Positions 1 through 6,199 of a DNA stretch of 7,060 nucleotides are shown piece after piece. Where the stretch lies: contig CAZCGW010000050.1 of the NCBI GenBank assembly GCA_964498255.1, positions 1 to 7,060 of the forward strand, written 5' to 3'. The stretch comes from Fluviibacter sp964498255. GTDB taxonomy: Bacteria > Pseudomonadota > Gammaproteobacteria > Burkholderiales > Rhodocyclaceae. Within the stretch, counting starts at the first letter, position 1. The number at the start of each line of letters is the position of its first letter. The notes under the pieces are model-generated. The model was not told the DNA's origin, made no database searches, and saw only the letters and a program-made list of their open reading frames with translations. The position numbers and the translations under genes are program-made.

Positions 1-1
1 C

Positions 2-55
2 CATGGCTGCATAACCGTTCTACTTCTCGGTTCAGTGCAAAACGGGGGGATTACC
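2..55 (+). repeat. 54-bp terminal inverted repeat, left copy (probable IS end)
   Basis: Bases 2-55 are the exact reverse complement of 7007-7060, and identity stops abruptly at position 56 (t here, c in the other copy). The unit begins catggctgca and ends ggggggattacc. In one plus-strand frame it opens ATG GCT GCA TAA, which could be the last codons of a transposase gene followed by a noncoding IS terminus. That it is an IS end is inferred from the sharp boundary, from the adjacent IS debris and from the truncation of a gene at the other copy. An IS21-like family is possible but I cannot confirm it. Confidence 0.75.
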
Positions 56-135
56 TACCGGCAACTTGCCGGGAAGAACGAGACCGAGGTCTCAACTTAA
101 ACCAACTGGCCTCCACGAAACCCGGGGCGATTCAC
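56..135. other. IS-derived mosaic segment, unassigned
   Basis: This short stretch lies between the 54-bp repeat and recognisable IS256 sequence. It holds two compact palindromes: 58-72 (ccggcaa/ttgccgg, 1-nt centre) and 80-93 (gagacc/ggtctc, 2-nt centre). The part around 107-134 (tggcctccacgaaacccggg and on) resembles the terminal inverted repeat of an IS3-like or IS481-like element. If so, that element was inserted into the IS256 transposase gene and this is all that remains. The family resemblance is from memory of such ends and is weak. Confidence 0.3.
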
Positions 136-228
136 ATAGCCAAGAAGTGGACGATGCCGGTGCAAAACTGGAAGCCCGTGCTGAACCGATTTACCATCCA
201 GTTTGGGGAAAGGATGCCGACGAATTAA
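136..228 (+). pseudogene. IS256-family transposase, C-terminal remnant
   Basis: The frame starting at 136 reads IAKKWTMPVQNWKPVLNRF and on to GERMPTN before TAA at 226-228. The motif (K)KWTMP-x2-W-x2-LNxFxIxFxxR is the characteristic C-terminal tail of IS256 (mutator-type) DDE transposases, which are about 400 residues long. Only about 30 residues are left, so the catalytic DDE core is absent and the gene is dead. The residues just before (LASTKPGAIH) do not fit the family, which marks a junction near 134-136. Confidence 0.75.
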
Positions 229-238
229 CACTCGCTCC

Positions 239-263
239 GTTTACACAAAATTCGGGACACCCT
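239..263 (+). mobile_element. Right terminal inverted repeat of IS256-family element
   Basis: The sequence tttacacaaaattcgggaca with its following ccctc lies just after the transposase stop codon. Read inward it is gagggtgtcccgaattttgt, the usual look of IS256-family termini (G-rich start, then gtcccgaattttgtgtaaa). The element therefore ended at about 263, only 11 bp past the stop codon of the hybrid kinase gene. The left end of this element is not in the window, so the target duplication cannot be checked. Confidence 0.65.
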
Positions 264-274
264 CCAACTCGTCA

Positions 275-2539
275 CTATAAGTGTTGACCTGAAAGTGCAG
301 ACTCTAGCTTGCGCGACCTCGCTCGATTTAATGCACCCACCAGCCCGTCGATGCTAATTGGTTTGCTTATAAAGTCATTCATTCCGACTGAATAACATTT
401 TTCTTTATCTTCGGCAAATGCATTAGCGGTCAAAGCGATAATGTAGGGCTGTTCAATGCTCCTATCCGCTCGAATTTGCTGAGTCGCCGTTAAACCATCC
501 ATATTGGGCATTTGTAAATCCATCAATATGACATCGTAGCACTTACTTTTCATACGTGCCAACACCTCCAAACCATCACAGGCCAAATCGGGGGAAATAT
601 TCACTTGATTCAGAATTTTGCGAACCAGAAGCTGGTTAATTTGATGATCCTCAGCTAGGAGTACTCGTAAGTTCCCCATATTTTCTACTGGTGGAGGTAA
701 TGCTCTAGCTGGAGTCAATCTGCTATTGACAGGAGTCGTCTTAAAAGTAAATCTAAATGTAGACCCACTTCCAATTTCACTCTCAAGCCAAATACGCCCG
801 CCCATCAACTTAACCAACATAGCGCTGATCACTAGTCCTAGCCCAGACCCACCGTATTGTCGAGTGATAGACGAATTCGCTTGAGTAAAAGCTGTAAACA
901 ACCGCTGTTGTACCTCTTCACTGATTCCAATACCCGTATCTTTAACGCTCACGTCAAACTCGTCATTAGCACTCCGTTTCACACCGATAACAACACTCCC
1001 TTGGTGTGTAAACTTAATTGCATTAGCAATTAAATTGGCAAACACTTGACGCAAGCGTGTAGGATCTCCTTTTATTACAGGTGGTAAGTCATGTACTGAC
1101 AACAAAATCAACTCCAAGCCACGGGCTTGCGCTTGAACAGTAAAGGTATCTTTTAAATCTGTTAAAAACGATTGAAAATCAATGGGGATGCTTTCCAGCT
1201 CCAGCTTGCCCACCTCAATCTTTGAAAAATCTAAAATATCATCGATTAACGTCAACAATGTGCGACCACTAGATTGCAATACCCGCAATAACTGTCCTTG
1301 CTCCTCATTCAATTGACTATTCGCAAGCAACTCTGTCATCCCAAGCACTCCATTCATTGGCGTGCGAATTTCATGACTCATTGTTGCCAAAAACTGACTT
1401 TTTGCATCTGCTGCTTCTTTTGCATGAGCAAGAGCTTGCTCTAGCTCATGCGTGCGTTTCACAACCTTATTTTCCAAGGTTGCAGTTAAATCTTCCAGCG
1501 TCCTGTTTTGTTGCTCTAATGCAGCTTGTGCGGCTTCTGCTTTATCTTTTGCATCTAATAGCTCACGCTCTAGTTTATAGCGTTGCGTCATATCTTTAGC
1601 ACTTACCAATATTTGGTGTTTATCATGCATCAATACCATTGACATGTTTACAGTAATGCGACGACCGTGTGCTACGACACAATTTTTCATAAAATCTGAC
1701 ACGTAACCGCACTGCATAACACGCTCGAAGGCTCGCTCACTTGCAGGTAAACTTTCTGGAGATGTAAGTGTCATACAACTGATACGCAACAGTTCAGTGC
1801 GTGTATAACCTGTCAACTCCAAAAAAGCAGGATTTGCATTAAGAAAGGCCGTTGTGTGTACGTCCAAGATGGCTATGCCATCAATAGAGTTTTGAAAAAT
1901 AGCTTCAAACTGTTGTTTTTGAATCAGAATTTCCTGAGTGCGTAAATCAATATTTAGACTCAATCGCTCTTTTTCTTGAGTCCATGCTTGATAGAATATC
2001 ACACTGTTCACGGCATGAGATAAATGAACAAACAAATTGTTCAATGCCACCAAAGCACTCTCATCCTCAACCGGTTGCATAGCAGTTGCTGAATCACGGT
2101 TGCCTACCACAACAAAGCCAAAAGGCACATCTGAATCCCCACCAAAGACTGATAACACAGCCTCTTCCAAGCGTATCTGCTTAAGTAGTGACTCAACAGC
2201 TGGCACCGAGTTTGTTTTTGTATGCACAATTGGCTCAGAATTGAACCGCATCGTTTCGACAGCCTCGCCAGACAATAGAGCCTGCACAATACGCAATGGG
2301 TGTAAATCTATAGAATTCGAGTAACCTCTGTGATATAGAGGTTTAAATAAACCGGTATTATCTTCATGTACAAACACCACCGCGCATTCGTAACCCAATT
2401 CATCAACCATCATCTCCAAAGCTAAATCAGCAATTTGTACAAGCGTTTGTGATTCGTTAATCTCACGCCAACGTTGATACAACCTTTTATAATAATTAGA
2501 GTGAGATTTCAGCTTCAAGGTAATCATCTCCACAGGCAA
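275..2539 (-). CDS. Hybrid sensor histidine kinase (GAF-like, PAS, HisKA, HATPase, receiver)
   Basis: Cytoplasmic two-component sensor kinase with a fused receiver. Order: a GAF-like region about 30-180; a PAS domain about 208-320 (FQNSIDGIAILD, NANPAFLELTGYT); a coiled-coil linker about 320-380; HisKA with the phospho-acceptor His389 (MSHEIRTPMNGVLGM); HATPase with N-box Asn506, G1 box DTGIGIS (534-540) and G2 box GGSGLGL (563-569); and a receiver about 623-740 with acidic Glu630/Asp631, phospho-acceptor Asp674 (MDLQMPNMDG), Thr704 and Lys726. All catalytic residues look intact. There are no transmembrane segments and no C-terminal HPt domain, so the phosphate must go to a separate partner. 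The gene overlaps the upstream gene by 44 bp if the TTG at 2537-2539 is the start. Alternatives are ATG at 2525-2527 and TTG at 2516-2518, the latter with GGAG at good spacing. Its stop TAG lies 11 bp from IS debris. BarA/TorS-like architecture; the signal is unknown. Confidence 0.93.
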   Translation of the reverse strand: MPVEMITLKLKSHSNYYKRLYQRWREINESQTLVQIADLALEMMVDELGYECAVVFVHEDNTGLFKPLYHRGYSNSIDLHPLRIVQALLSGEAVETMRFNSEPIVHTKTNSVPAVESLLKQIRLEEAVLSVFGGDSDVPFGFVVVGNRDSATAMQPVEDESALVALNNLFVHLSHAVNSVIFYQAWTQEKERLSLNIDLRTQEILIQKQQFEAIFQNSIDGIAILDVHTTAFLNANPAFLELTGYTRTELLRISCMTLTSPESLPASERAFERVMQCGYVSDFMKNCVVAHGRRITVNMSMVLMHDKHQILVSAKDMTQRYKLERELLDAKDKAEAAQAALEQQNRTLEDLTATLENKVVKRTHELEQALAHAKEAADAKSQFLATMSHEIRTPMNGVLGMTELLANSQLNEEQGQLLRVLQSSGRTLLTLIDDILDFSKIEVGKLELESIPIDFQSFLTDLKDTFTVQAQARGLELILLSVHDLPPVIKGDPTRLRQVFANLIANAIKFTHQGSVVIGVKRSANDEFDVSVKDTGIGISEEVQQRLFTAFTQANSSITRQYGGSGLGLVISAMLVKLMGGRIWLESEIGSGSTFRFTFKTTPVNSRLTPARALPPPVENMGNLRVLLAEDHQINQLLVRKILNQVNISPDLACDGLEVLARMKSKCYDVILMDLQMPNMDGLTATQQIRADRSIEQPYIIALTANAFAEDKEKCYSVGMNDFISKPISIDGLVGALNRARSRKLESALSGQHL

Positions 2540-3737
2540 TGCTTTTTAGCATGCGCGTTTTATATTTTGCTTTTGAACGACGCATGTTTCTAAAGCCCTC
2601 CTCCGTATTGATAACCTCACCATTAATCAAATCAGTGTTGTAAATCAATTGCATCAATCCTGTAAACCCACCACTATTAGCCCAGTGCACAGGTTTATCA
2701 GCTATTCCATACATTCGCAAATAACTCAAATCTTCAAAGTCATTGTAATTTCGAAAAACTGCTCGTTCGCGTGAGAGCTCCACTATCGTGTGATAGCCCC
2801 ACCCCATTGTGTTAATCAATGAAGCTAACCCCTTGATCCAATCTTCCCGCGTGCGCAAATAGGGCTTCACATAGGTATTCCATTCATCAGATGTCATCAC
2901 GCCAGCATAAGTAAAAAATCCGCAAGCATGCCCCGCCTCAAGCAGCAACTCAGCCGCCAACAACTCTCCATACGCCCCGCCAACCTCCTTCATCGCACGC
3001 ATAAATTCGAATTGGAGACGATTAATGAAATCGCTCAAATTGCGTGCAATGTAAACTCCAAAAGCTGGAATGTAGCCCTCTTCATTACCAACCATATTTT
3101 CATGTGCCCCCAGAAAAGAACGTGTCACCGTATCTTCATAGGCCCAACCAATCGGCAGCTTGGGGCTATTATTAAAACGCAGTGGGTTTTTAGGAGGGTA
3201 AACAGAAAAATTTCCAGTTCCGAAGCGTAAAACATGCACATTACTTGTATCGCCGCATGCCATGCACATCACCTGCTCTGCATGCACTGAACTCAAAGAG
3301 TGCTTATAAATTACAGCGTATGCCGCAGCAATATAGCCTGTTGTGAAATAGTCAACGGGCTTGGCACTGATACCGAATTTCATCATCCACGTTTTAGAGT
3401 AGAAACTTTTATAAGTTTCTACACGACCACCTTGAGCAGTGAGTGGGCCTAAATCAATTAAACCATAACCAAACGCTTTATAAACTTCGGCTGCCATTTG
3501 TTTAGCATCATCAACTGATAAACCGCGACACAACTCACTAAGTTGTTGATACACAGCGTCAGCAGCTGACCCCACAATAAACGGACGGCTATCAATGTAG
3601 TCTGCATCCAAAATTGAACGCTGCAAATAATTGAGGTAATGGTGACAATGAAACACCATAGCCTCCCCTGCAATCACAAAACAATTGCGAGCTTCATCAT
3701 AAGGATATGAACGAATATCAAATATTGAGTTACGCAT
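2496..3737 (-). CDS. Two-domain orphan protein, putative sensor partner of the hybrid kinase
   Basis: I do not recognise a named family with confidence. The 413-residue soluble protein is an internal duplication. Half A (about 28-170) and half B (about 228-411) share a run of matching landmarks: LQ (39-40 and 241-242), GYG/GWGY (90-92 and 312-315), a Y-x-F segment, G-I-x-x-KPV (122-128 and 344-350), an aromatic-rich stretch ending IY (143-144 and 365-366), and a closing ACGD (160-163 and 401-404). Half A also has HCHH at 30-33. The layout recalls V4R-like small-molecule-binding domains, but this is a low-confidence resemblance. The conserved Cys/His could bind a metal or cofactor (inference). 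The gene starts inside the upstream gene (8-bp overlap) and runs 44 bp into the hybrid kinase gene, which argues for coupled, near-stoichiometric expression and a direct partnership, perhaps as the input sensor. ATG start at 3735-3737 has no clear SD. Confidence 0.85.
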   Translation of the reverse strand: MRNSIFDIRSYPYDEARNCFVIAGEAMVFHCHHYLNYLQRSILDADYIDSRPFIVGSAADAVYQQLSELCRGLSVDDAKQMAAEVYKAFGYGLIDLGPLTAQGGRVETYKSFYSKTWMMKFGISAKPVDYFTTGYIAAAYAVIYKHSLSSVHAEQVMCMACGDTSNVHVLRFGTGNFSVYPPKNPLRFNNSPKLPIGWAYEDTVTRSFLGAHENMVGNEEGYIPAFGVYIARNLSDFINRLQFEFMRAMKEVGGAYGELLAAELLLEAGHACGFFTYAGVMTSDEWNTYVKPYLRTREDWIKGLASLINTMGWGYHTIVELSRERAVFRNYNDFEDLSYLRMYGIADKPVHWANSGGFTGLMQLIYNTDLINGEVINTEEGFRNMRRSKAKYKTRMLKSIACGDDYLEAEISL

Positions 3738-3996
3738 CTGATTCGTCGACGCATTGACGCCCCACCAATTCTTCAGCTACCTTGCGAATATACGTATACA
3801 AGTCGTTAGGCACCAGAATTTGATCAGCGGCCTTAATACCCTCTGCCGTAAGCTGCCGGTCATACTTCACCAATTCTGGCAACACACGTACCAGTATTCG
3901 ATCGACTATCATCGCCTCGCTATATGCAATCGCGCAATTAAAAATATGTTTAGCGTTTTTCATAAGCCTTGTTTTTAGCATGCTCTCGCACACCAT
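3730..3996 (-). CDS. Small orphan protein, first gene of the hybrid kinase operon
   Basis: Unrecognised protein of at most 88 residues with no membrane segment or signal peptide. It is mostly predicted helical (AIAYSEAMIVDRILVRVLPE, later LYTYIRKVAEELVGRQC). Three in-frame ATGs are available, at 3994-3996, 3979-3981 and 3961-3963. The third has AAGG at 3967-3970 with short spacing and begins MKNAKHIF, giving a 77-residue product, and is at least as likely as the first. The stop codon overlaps the next start as ATGCGTAA, so the two genes are translationally coupled. Position suggests an accessory subunit of the two-domain protein/hybrid kinase pair, but no function can be read from the sequence. 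Confidence 0.7.
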   Translation of the reverse strand: MVCESMLKTRLMKNAKHIFNCAIAYSEAMIVDRILVRVLPELVKYDRQLTAEGIKAADQILVPNDLYTYIRKVAEELVGRQCVDESDA

Positions 3997-4225
3997 CAGA
4001 TATCATGTGCGCTTCTAGCCTACTCTTGTTTTGCAAGACAATTACAGTCAAATTCAAAATTGGAGGAACTTACTTCTTGTATCGACTAATTCATTAGATC
4101 AAAACGACTAACAAAGTATGCCCATCATCTCTTAATCAACAAAAATAAGAAAACTTATCTAATTAAAGTCATTTGAATCGCCCCGCATTTCGAGGGGGCC
4201 AATTGGTTTAAGACAGAACAATAAA
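3997..4225. promoter_or_regulatory. Divergent intergenic region between the kinase operon and the luxR-type gene
   Basis: This AT-rich stretch separates the minus-strand operon from the plus-strand HTH gene and should hold both promoters. On the minus strand, TTGACT (around 4049-4054) is a possible -35 element, but no convincing -10 follows. On the plus strand a short GC-rich inverted repeat (gcccc / ggggc, about 4180-4199) could be an operator or small hairpin. I see no strong consensus sigma-70 promoter, so exact promoters are not assigned. Confidence 0.5.
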
Positions 4226-4310
4226 GTGTCCGATCTAAAGGGGCGACTCCAACGTCAAACACCCAACGAAGTTTTTGATCTCGTTCGAAAAGAACTCGGA
4301 TGGAAAAAAA
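4226..4310 (+). other. Probable N-terminal coding segment of the luxR-type gene, out of frame
   Basis: From GTG at 4226 an open frame reads MSDLKGRLQRQ, then TPNEVFDLVRKELGWKK, which is protein-like and helical. It then hits a run of seven A (4304-4310). Dropping one A from this run joins it exactly to the frame of the LuxR HTH domain, giving ...ELGWKKVTTSKTPSAEG... and a protein of about 103 residues. As written, the frame continues as low-quality sequence to a stop at 4406-4408. I see no SD before the GTG. This may be a frameshift mutation, a sequencing error or a slippage site. See the finding on this tract. Confidence 0.5.
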
Positions 4311-4538
4311 GTCACCACTTCAAAAACGCCTTCTGCCGAAGGCCTTGTCAAACTCTCAAAGCGACAAAAACAGCTATTAACCCTGGTCGAGGAAGGCTTG
4401 AGCAATAAAGACATAGCAAAAAACCTAGACATCAGCGCGCACACGGTCAAAGTGCACCTCTGGCGCTTTTACAAAAAACTAGGCATCAGCAGCCGAACAC
4501 AGTTGATCAAATTTTCGCGCGATAACGGCTACTTGTAA
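4275..4538 (+). CDS. Small LuxR/GerE-type HTH transcriptional regulator
   Basis: The product is almost only a DNA-binding domain. Residues about 27-80 read LSKRQKQLLTLVEEGLSNKD, then IAKNLDISAHTVKVHLWRFY and KKLGISSRTQLIKF, the classic four-helix LuxR/GerE fold with the recognition helix around SAHTVKVHLWRFYKKL. There is no receiver or autoinducer-binding domain, so activity is probably set by amount, by dimerisation or by a partner protein. The only start in this frame is TTG at 4275-4277, with no good SD. An in-frame stop sits at 4236-4238. The true N-terminus is more likely encoded in another frame from GTG 4226 across the A7 tract. The gene converges on the CheY-like gene with a 19-bp gap and no visible terminator. 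It is the only transcription factor in the window and a candidate regulator of the flanking operons. Confidence 0.85.
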   Translation: MISFEKNSDGKKVTTSKTPSAEGLVKLSKRQKQLLTLVEEGLSNKDIAKNLDISAHTVKVHLWRFYKKLGISSRTQLIKFSRDNGYL

Positions 4539-4557
4539 TAAAAACCTACAGCAAACA

Positions 4558-4932
4558 TTAGGACGCCAATATTTCTAAGGCACGTAAAAGCTCAGAACTC
4601 TTGATGGGTTTCATCAAAACATCATCAAAGCCCAAAGACTTCAGATACGCAACATCGGCAAGTTGCACGTTGGCCGTATATGCAATCAGACGAACTTCAG
4701 CATATTTTGAAAGAGACCGAATTTGCTGAGCCACGATGACACCATCCATCACTGGCATGGAAATATCCAGCAAAACATGCGTTACATGATGCACGCCAAT
4801 CAACCTCAAAGCATCTGCACCGCACTCACACTCCAACACTTGCACAAACGTACTAAACGTCCGAAGAATAAAACCAGGTAACAACCGACTCACCAAATTG
4901 TCATCTACTACAATAACCATGATTTTTTTCAT
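4558..4932 (-). CDS. Single-domain CheY-like response regulator receiver
   Basis: A stand-alone receiver of 124 residues, the normal length for a CheY-type protein. The phosphorylation site is complete: acidic pair Asp10/Asp11, phospho-acceptor Asp56 in LLDISMPVMDG, switch Thr86 (AYTAN) and Lys108 (MKPI). There is no output domain, so it works by binding a partner or as a phosphate carrier in a relay. The ATG at 4930-4932 overlaps the stop of the kinase-like gene as ATGA and has a clear SD. Codons 2-4 contain a run of seven A. Phosphate may come from the upstream kinase-like protein, which looks unable to bind ATP, or from the hybrid kinase nearby (inference). Confidence 0.93.
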   Translation of the reverse strand: MKKIMVIVVDDNLVSRLLPGFILRTFSTFVQVLECECGADALRLIGVHHVTHVLLDISMPVMDGVIVAQQIRSLSKYAEVRLIAYTANVQLADVAYLKSLGFDDVLMKPIKSSELLRALEILAS

Positions 4933-5705
4933 ATCGACACCTTGGCTTGCGTGCAGCGCATAGGCAACTTCACTATCAATCGCGGCAATTCGTTCACAAC
5001 ATACCGGTATTGCGCACTACCTTGTAAAAAATAAATCAGTGCCTTGGCAAGAGCCAGTTCAACACCTGGCCCTTCTTGCAGTCTGAATTTGTAGCGGTCT
5101 GTGTGCCAAAACTCTTTAAGCAAATTAATCTGAGCGATATCTGTGGCTGCATCTAAGCCAAGCACCGTCAACTGCAAATAGCCTTGCGCTTCATCCACCG
5201 ATGCATCGACATGTACTGACTTGCCCTTAGCAGCCGATTGAACAGCACCAAAAATAAGTGCATCCACCACCTGACGTACTCTTTGTGCATCCGTATTCAT
5301 CTCTAAAAGAAATGTGTTTTTTGAACACGTGTAAACCAGATTCACATCGTGCTCAAGCGCTTGTTTTTGATGAAGCCGTACAACATCACCCACCAACTCA
5401 TTGATTGAAAACGTAGAGCAACTGATCTTGATTTGCCCTAGCGTTAAGCGATGCAAGTCAAAAAATGAATTACTTGCACGCGCCAAGACCTGACTGCTTT
5501 CACGAATAATTTTTGCAGTGAAATTCACCATAGGTTCAGTTGAGCTAGACTCTACAAACTCTGAATAACCCACGATTCCGGTTAGCGATGTGCGTAGCTC
5601 ATGCGACAAACGCTCCATCAACTCAGATTGATTTTGCCCCCCCCCTCCGTCCCTAGAGAAGGTCAGAGAAAACCACGATTTAAGTCGAGACAAACAAAAT
5701 CGCAT
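4929..5705 (-). CDS. Histidine kinase-like protein with degenerate ATP-binding domain
   Basis: Soluble 258-residue protein. The HisKA segment is well kept: His35 in LSHELRTSLTGIVGYSEF, followed by helices to about 90. The HATPase part (about 100-252) keeps the overall shape but has lost its catalytic boxes. The N-box Asn is replaced in VVDALIFGAVQSA (Gly153). The G1 box DxGxG is replaced by VLGLDAATD (181-189). The G2 box survives only as EGPGVELAL (211-219). Autophosphorylation is therefore unlikely. It may act as a phosphotransfer protein, a phosphatase, or a scaffold for the receiver encoded next, with which it overlaps by 4 bp. There is no sensor domain: only about 30 residues precede HisKA, including Gly20-Gly23 encoded by GGA plus an unbroken G9 run that could vary in length. 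ATG start 5703-5705 with weak AGAGA upstream; M30 is a possible restart. It lies 55 bp downstream of the orphan gene. Confidence 0.85.
   Translation of the reverse strand: MRFCLSRLKSWFSLTFSRDGGGGQNQSELMERLSHELRTSLTGIVGYSEFVESSSTEPMVNFTAKIIRESSQVLARASNSFFDLHRLTLGQIKISCSTFSINELVGDVVRLHQKQALEHDVNLVYTCSKNTFLLEMNTDAQRVRQVVDALIFGAVQSAAKGKSVHVDASVDEAQGYLQLTVLGLDAATDIAQINLLKEFWHTDRYKFRLQEGPGVELALAKALIYFLQGSAQYRYVVNELPRLIVKLPMRCTQAKVSI
4938..4943 (-). promoter_or_regulatory. Ribosome binding site of the CheY-like gene
   Basis: AAGGTG on the minus strand lies 5 nt upstream of the ATG at 4930-4932. It sits inside the end of the kinase-like coding sequence and is the clearest SD in the window, supporting the start choice and coupled translation. 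Confidence 0.65.
5637..5645 (-). repeat. G9 homopolymer within the kinase-like gene
   Basis: Nine consecutive C on the plus strand, G9 on the coding strand, form exactly codons 21-23 (GGG GGG GGG) just before the HisKA domain. It is the longest homopolymer I can see in the window. Runs of this kind are prone to slipped-strand changes that would shift the frame and remove the product or force use of a downstream start. Confidence 0.8.
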
Positions 5706-5722
5706 AAACGTCTCTAGTTAAA

Positions 5723-5738
5723 CGCATACCAACATGCG
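5723..5738. promoter_or_regulatory. Short inverted repeat upstream of the kinase-like gene
   Basis: CGCAT and ATGCG flank a 6-nt loop (accaac) in the 55-bp gap between the orphan gene and the kinase-like gene. It could be a weak hairpin or an operator. With only 5-bp arms it may be chance. Confidence 0.25.
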
Positions 5739-5760
5739 CATTAAATAGCTCACGTTAACT

Positions 5761-6180
5761 TCAGACATTTGCCCTCCAAAAACTTCGCACAGTATCAGCG
5801 GTATCAGCTACCGCTATTTTCTGAATCGAATTGAATTCACGCGTCCCCATATCAAAATACACGCGCTCAAAATAGTATTTATAGTCCGTGTCTGATGCCT
5901 TGCTCCACTGCGACACAGGGTCAAACTGAAGCACGTCAAACAAGTAGTGGTTCATCGCATGCATGAACACAGAAAAACCAGCCAAAAGATGCACCTGCTG
6001 TGTGGATTGAATCAACCAATCTGTATCCGGTTGCCATCTGTAAAGCAAGCTAATACCTGAATCAACGGCATACATCATGCGGCCGTATTGCTCAAAGTCA
6101 TACATCATTCGACCAACATAGCCACCTGTGCCATCCATTTTCACAGCGATTGTTCGGGGGAAAATCTTAAGATAAGACAT
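5761..6180 (-). CDS. Orphan 139-residue protein, first gene of the kinase-like/receiver operon
   Basis: I do not recognise this protein. It is soluble with no signal peptide or clear membrane segment, and is rich in aromatic residues and methionine. A small internal repeat is visible: GRMMYDFEQY is followed directly by GRMMYAVDSG (residues about 23-42). Later segments include LLYRWQPDTDW, then HLLAGFSVFMHAMNHYLFDV, and FERVYFDMGTREFNSIQKI. ATG at 6178-6180 is preceded at 7-nt spacing by a weak TAAAG. A 6-bp inverted repeat overlaps the leader. The gene is followed after 55 bp by the kinase-like gene on the same strand, so it is probably co-transcribed and may supply the sensing function that the kinase-like protein lacks (inference from order only). 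Confidence 0.75.
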   Translation of the reverse strand: MSYLKIFPRTIAVKMDGTGGYVGRMMYDFEQYGRMMYAVDSGISLLYRWQPDTDWLIQSTQQVHLLAGFSVFMHAMNHYLFDVLQFDPVSQWSKASDTDYKYYFERVYFDMGTREFNSIQKIAVADTADTVRSFWRANV

Positions 6181-6199
6181 AGACAGACTTTATTGTCTA
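6180..6199. promoter_or_regulatory. Inverted repeat at the start of the orphan gene, possible operator
   Basis: TAGACA and TGTCTA form 6-bp perfect arms around an 8-bp spacer, touching the start codon of the minus-strand orphan gene. The minus strand reads tagacaataaagtctgtcta and includes the octamer AATAAAGT that also occurs before the LuxR-type gene and the secreted protein gene. A regulator bound here would block translation or transcription start. The motif also contains the likely weak RBS, so it may have no regulatory role. Confidence 0.35.

Noticed and set aside
66..287. 73-residue open frame across the IS debris
   Set aside because: It runs in a different frame from the recognisable IS256 transposase tail, crosses the element end and has no protein-like character.
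1357..2324. Open frames antisense to or shifted within the hybrid kinase gene (1357-1599 +, 2037-2324 +, 2104-2289 -)
   Set aside because: They lie wholly inside a gene with complete catalytic motifs and show no motif or start signal of their own.
2928..3978. Open frames opposite or shifted to the two-domain and small orphan genes (2928-3230 +, 3458-3673 -, 3754-3978 +)
   Set aside because: These overlap better-supported genes; the composition looks like shadow translation.
4235..4450. 71-residue minus-strand frame opposite the LuxR-type gene
   Set aside because: The plus strand encodes a clear LuxR HTH domain here.
4539..4557. Terminator between the convergent LuxR-type and receiver genes
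   Set aside because: The 19-bp gap contains no stem-loop or T-run.
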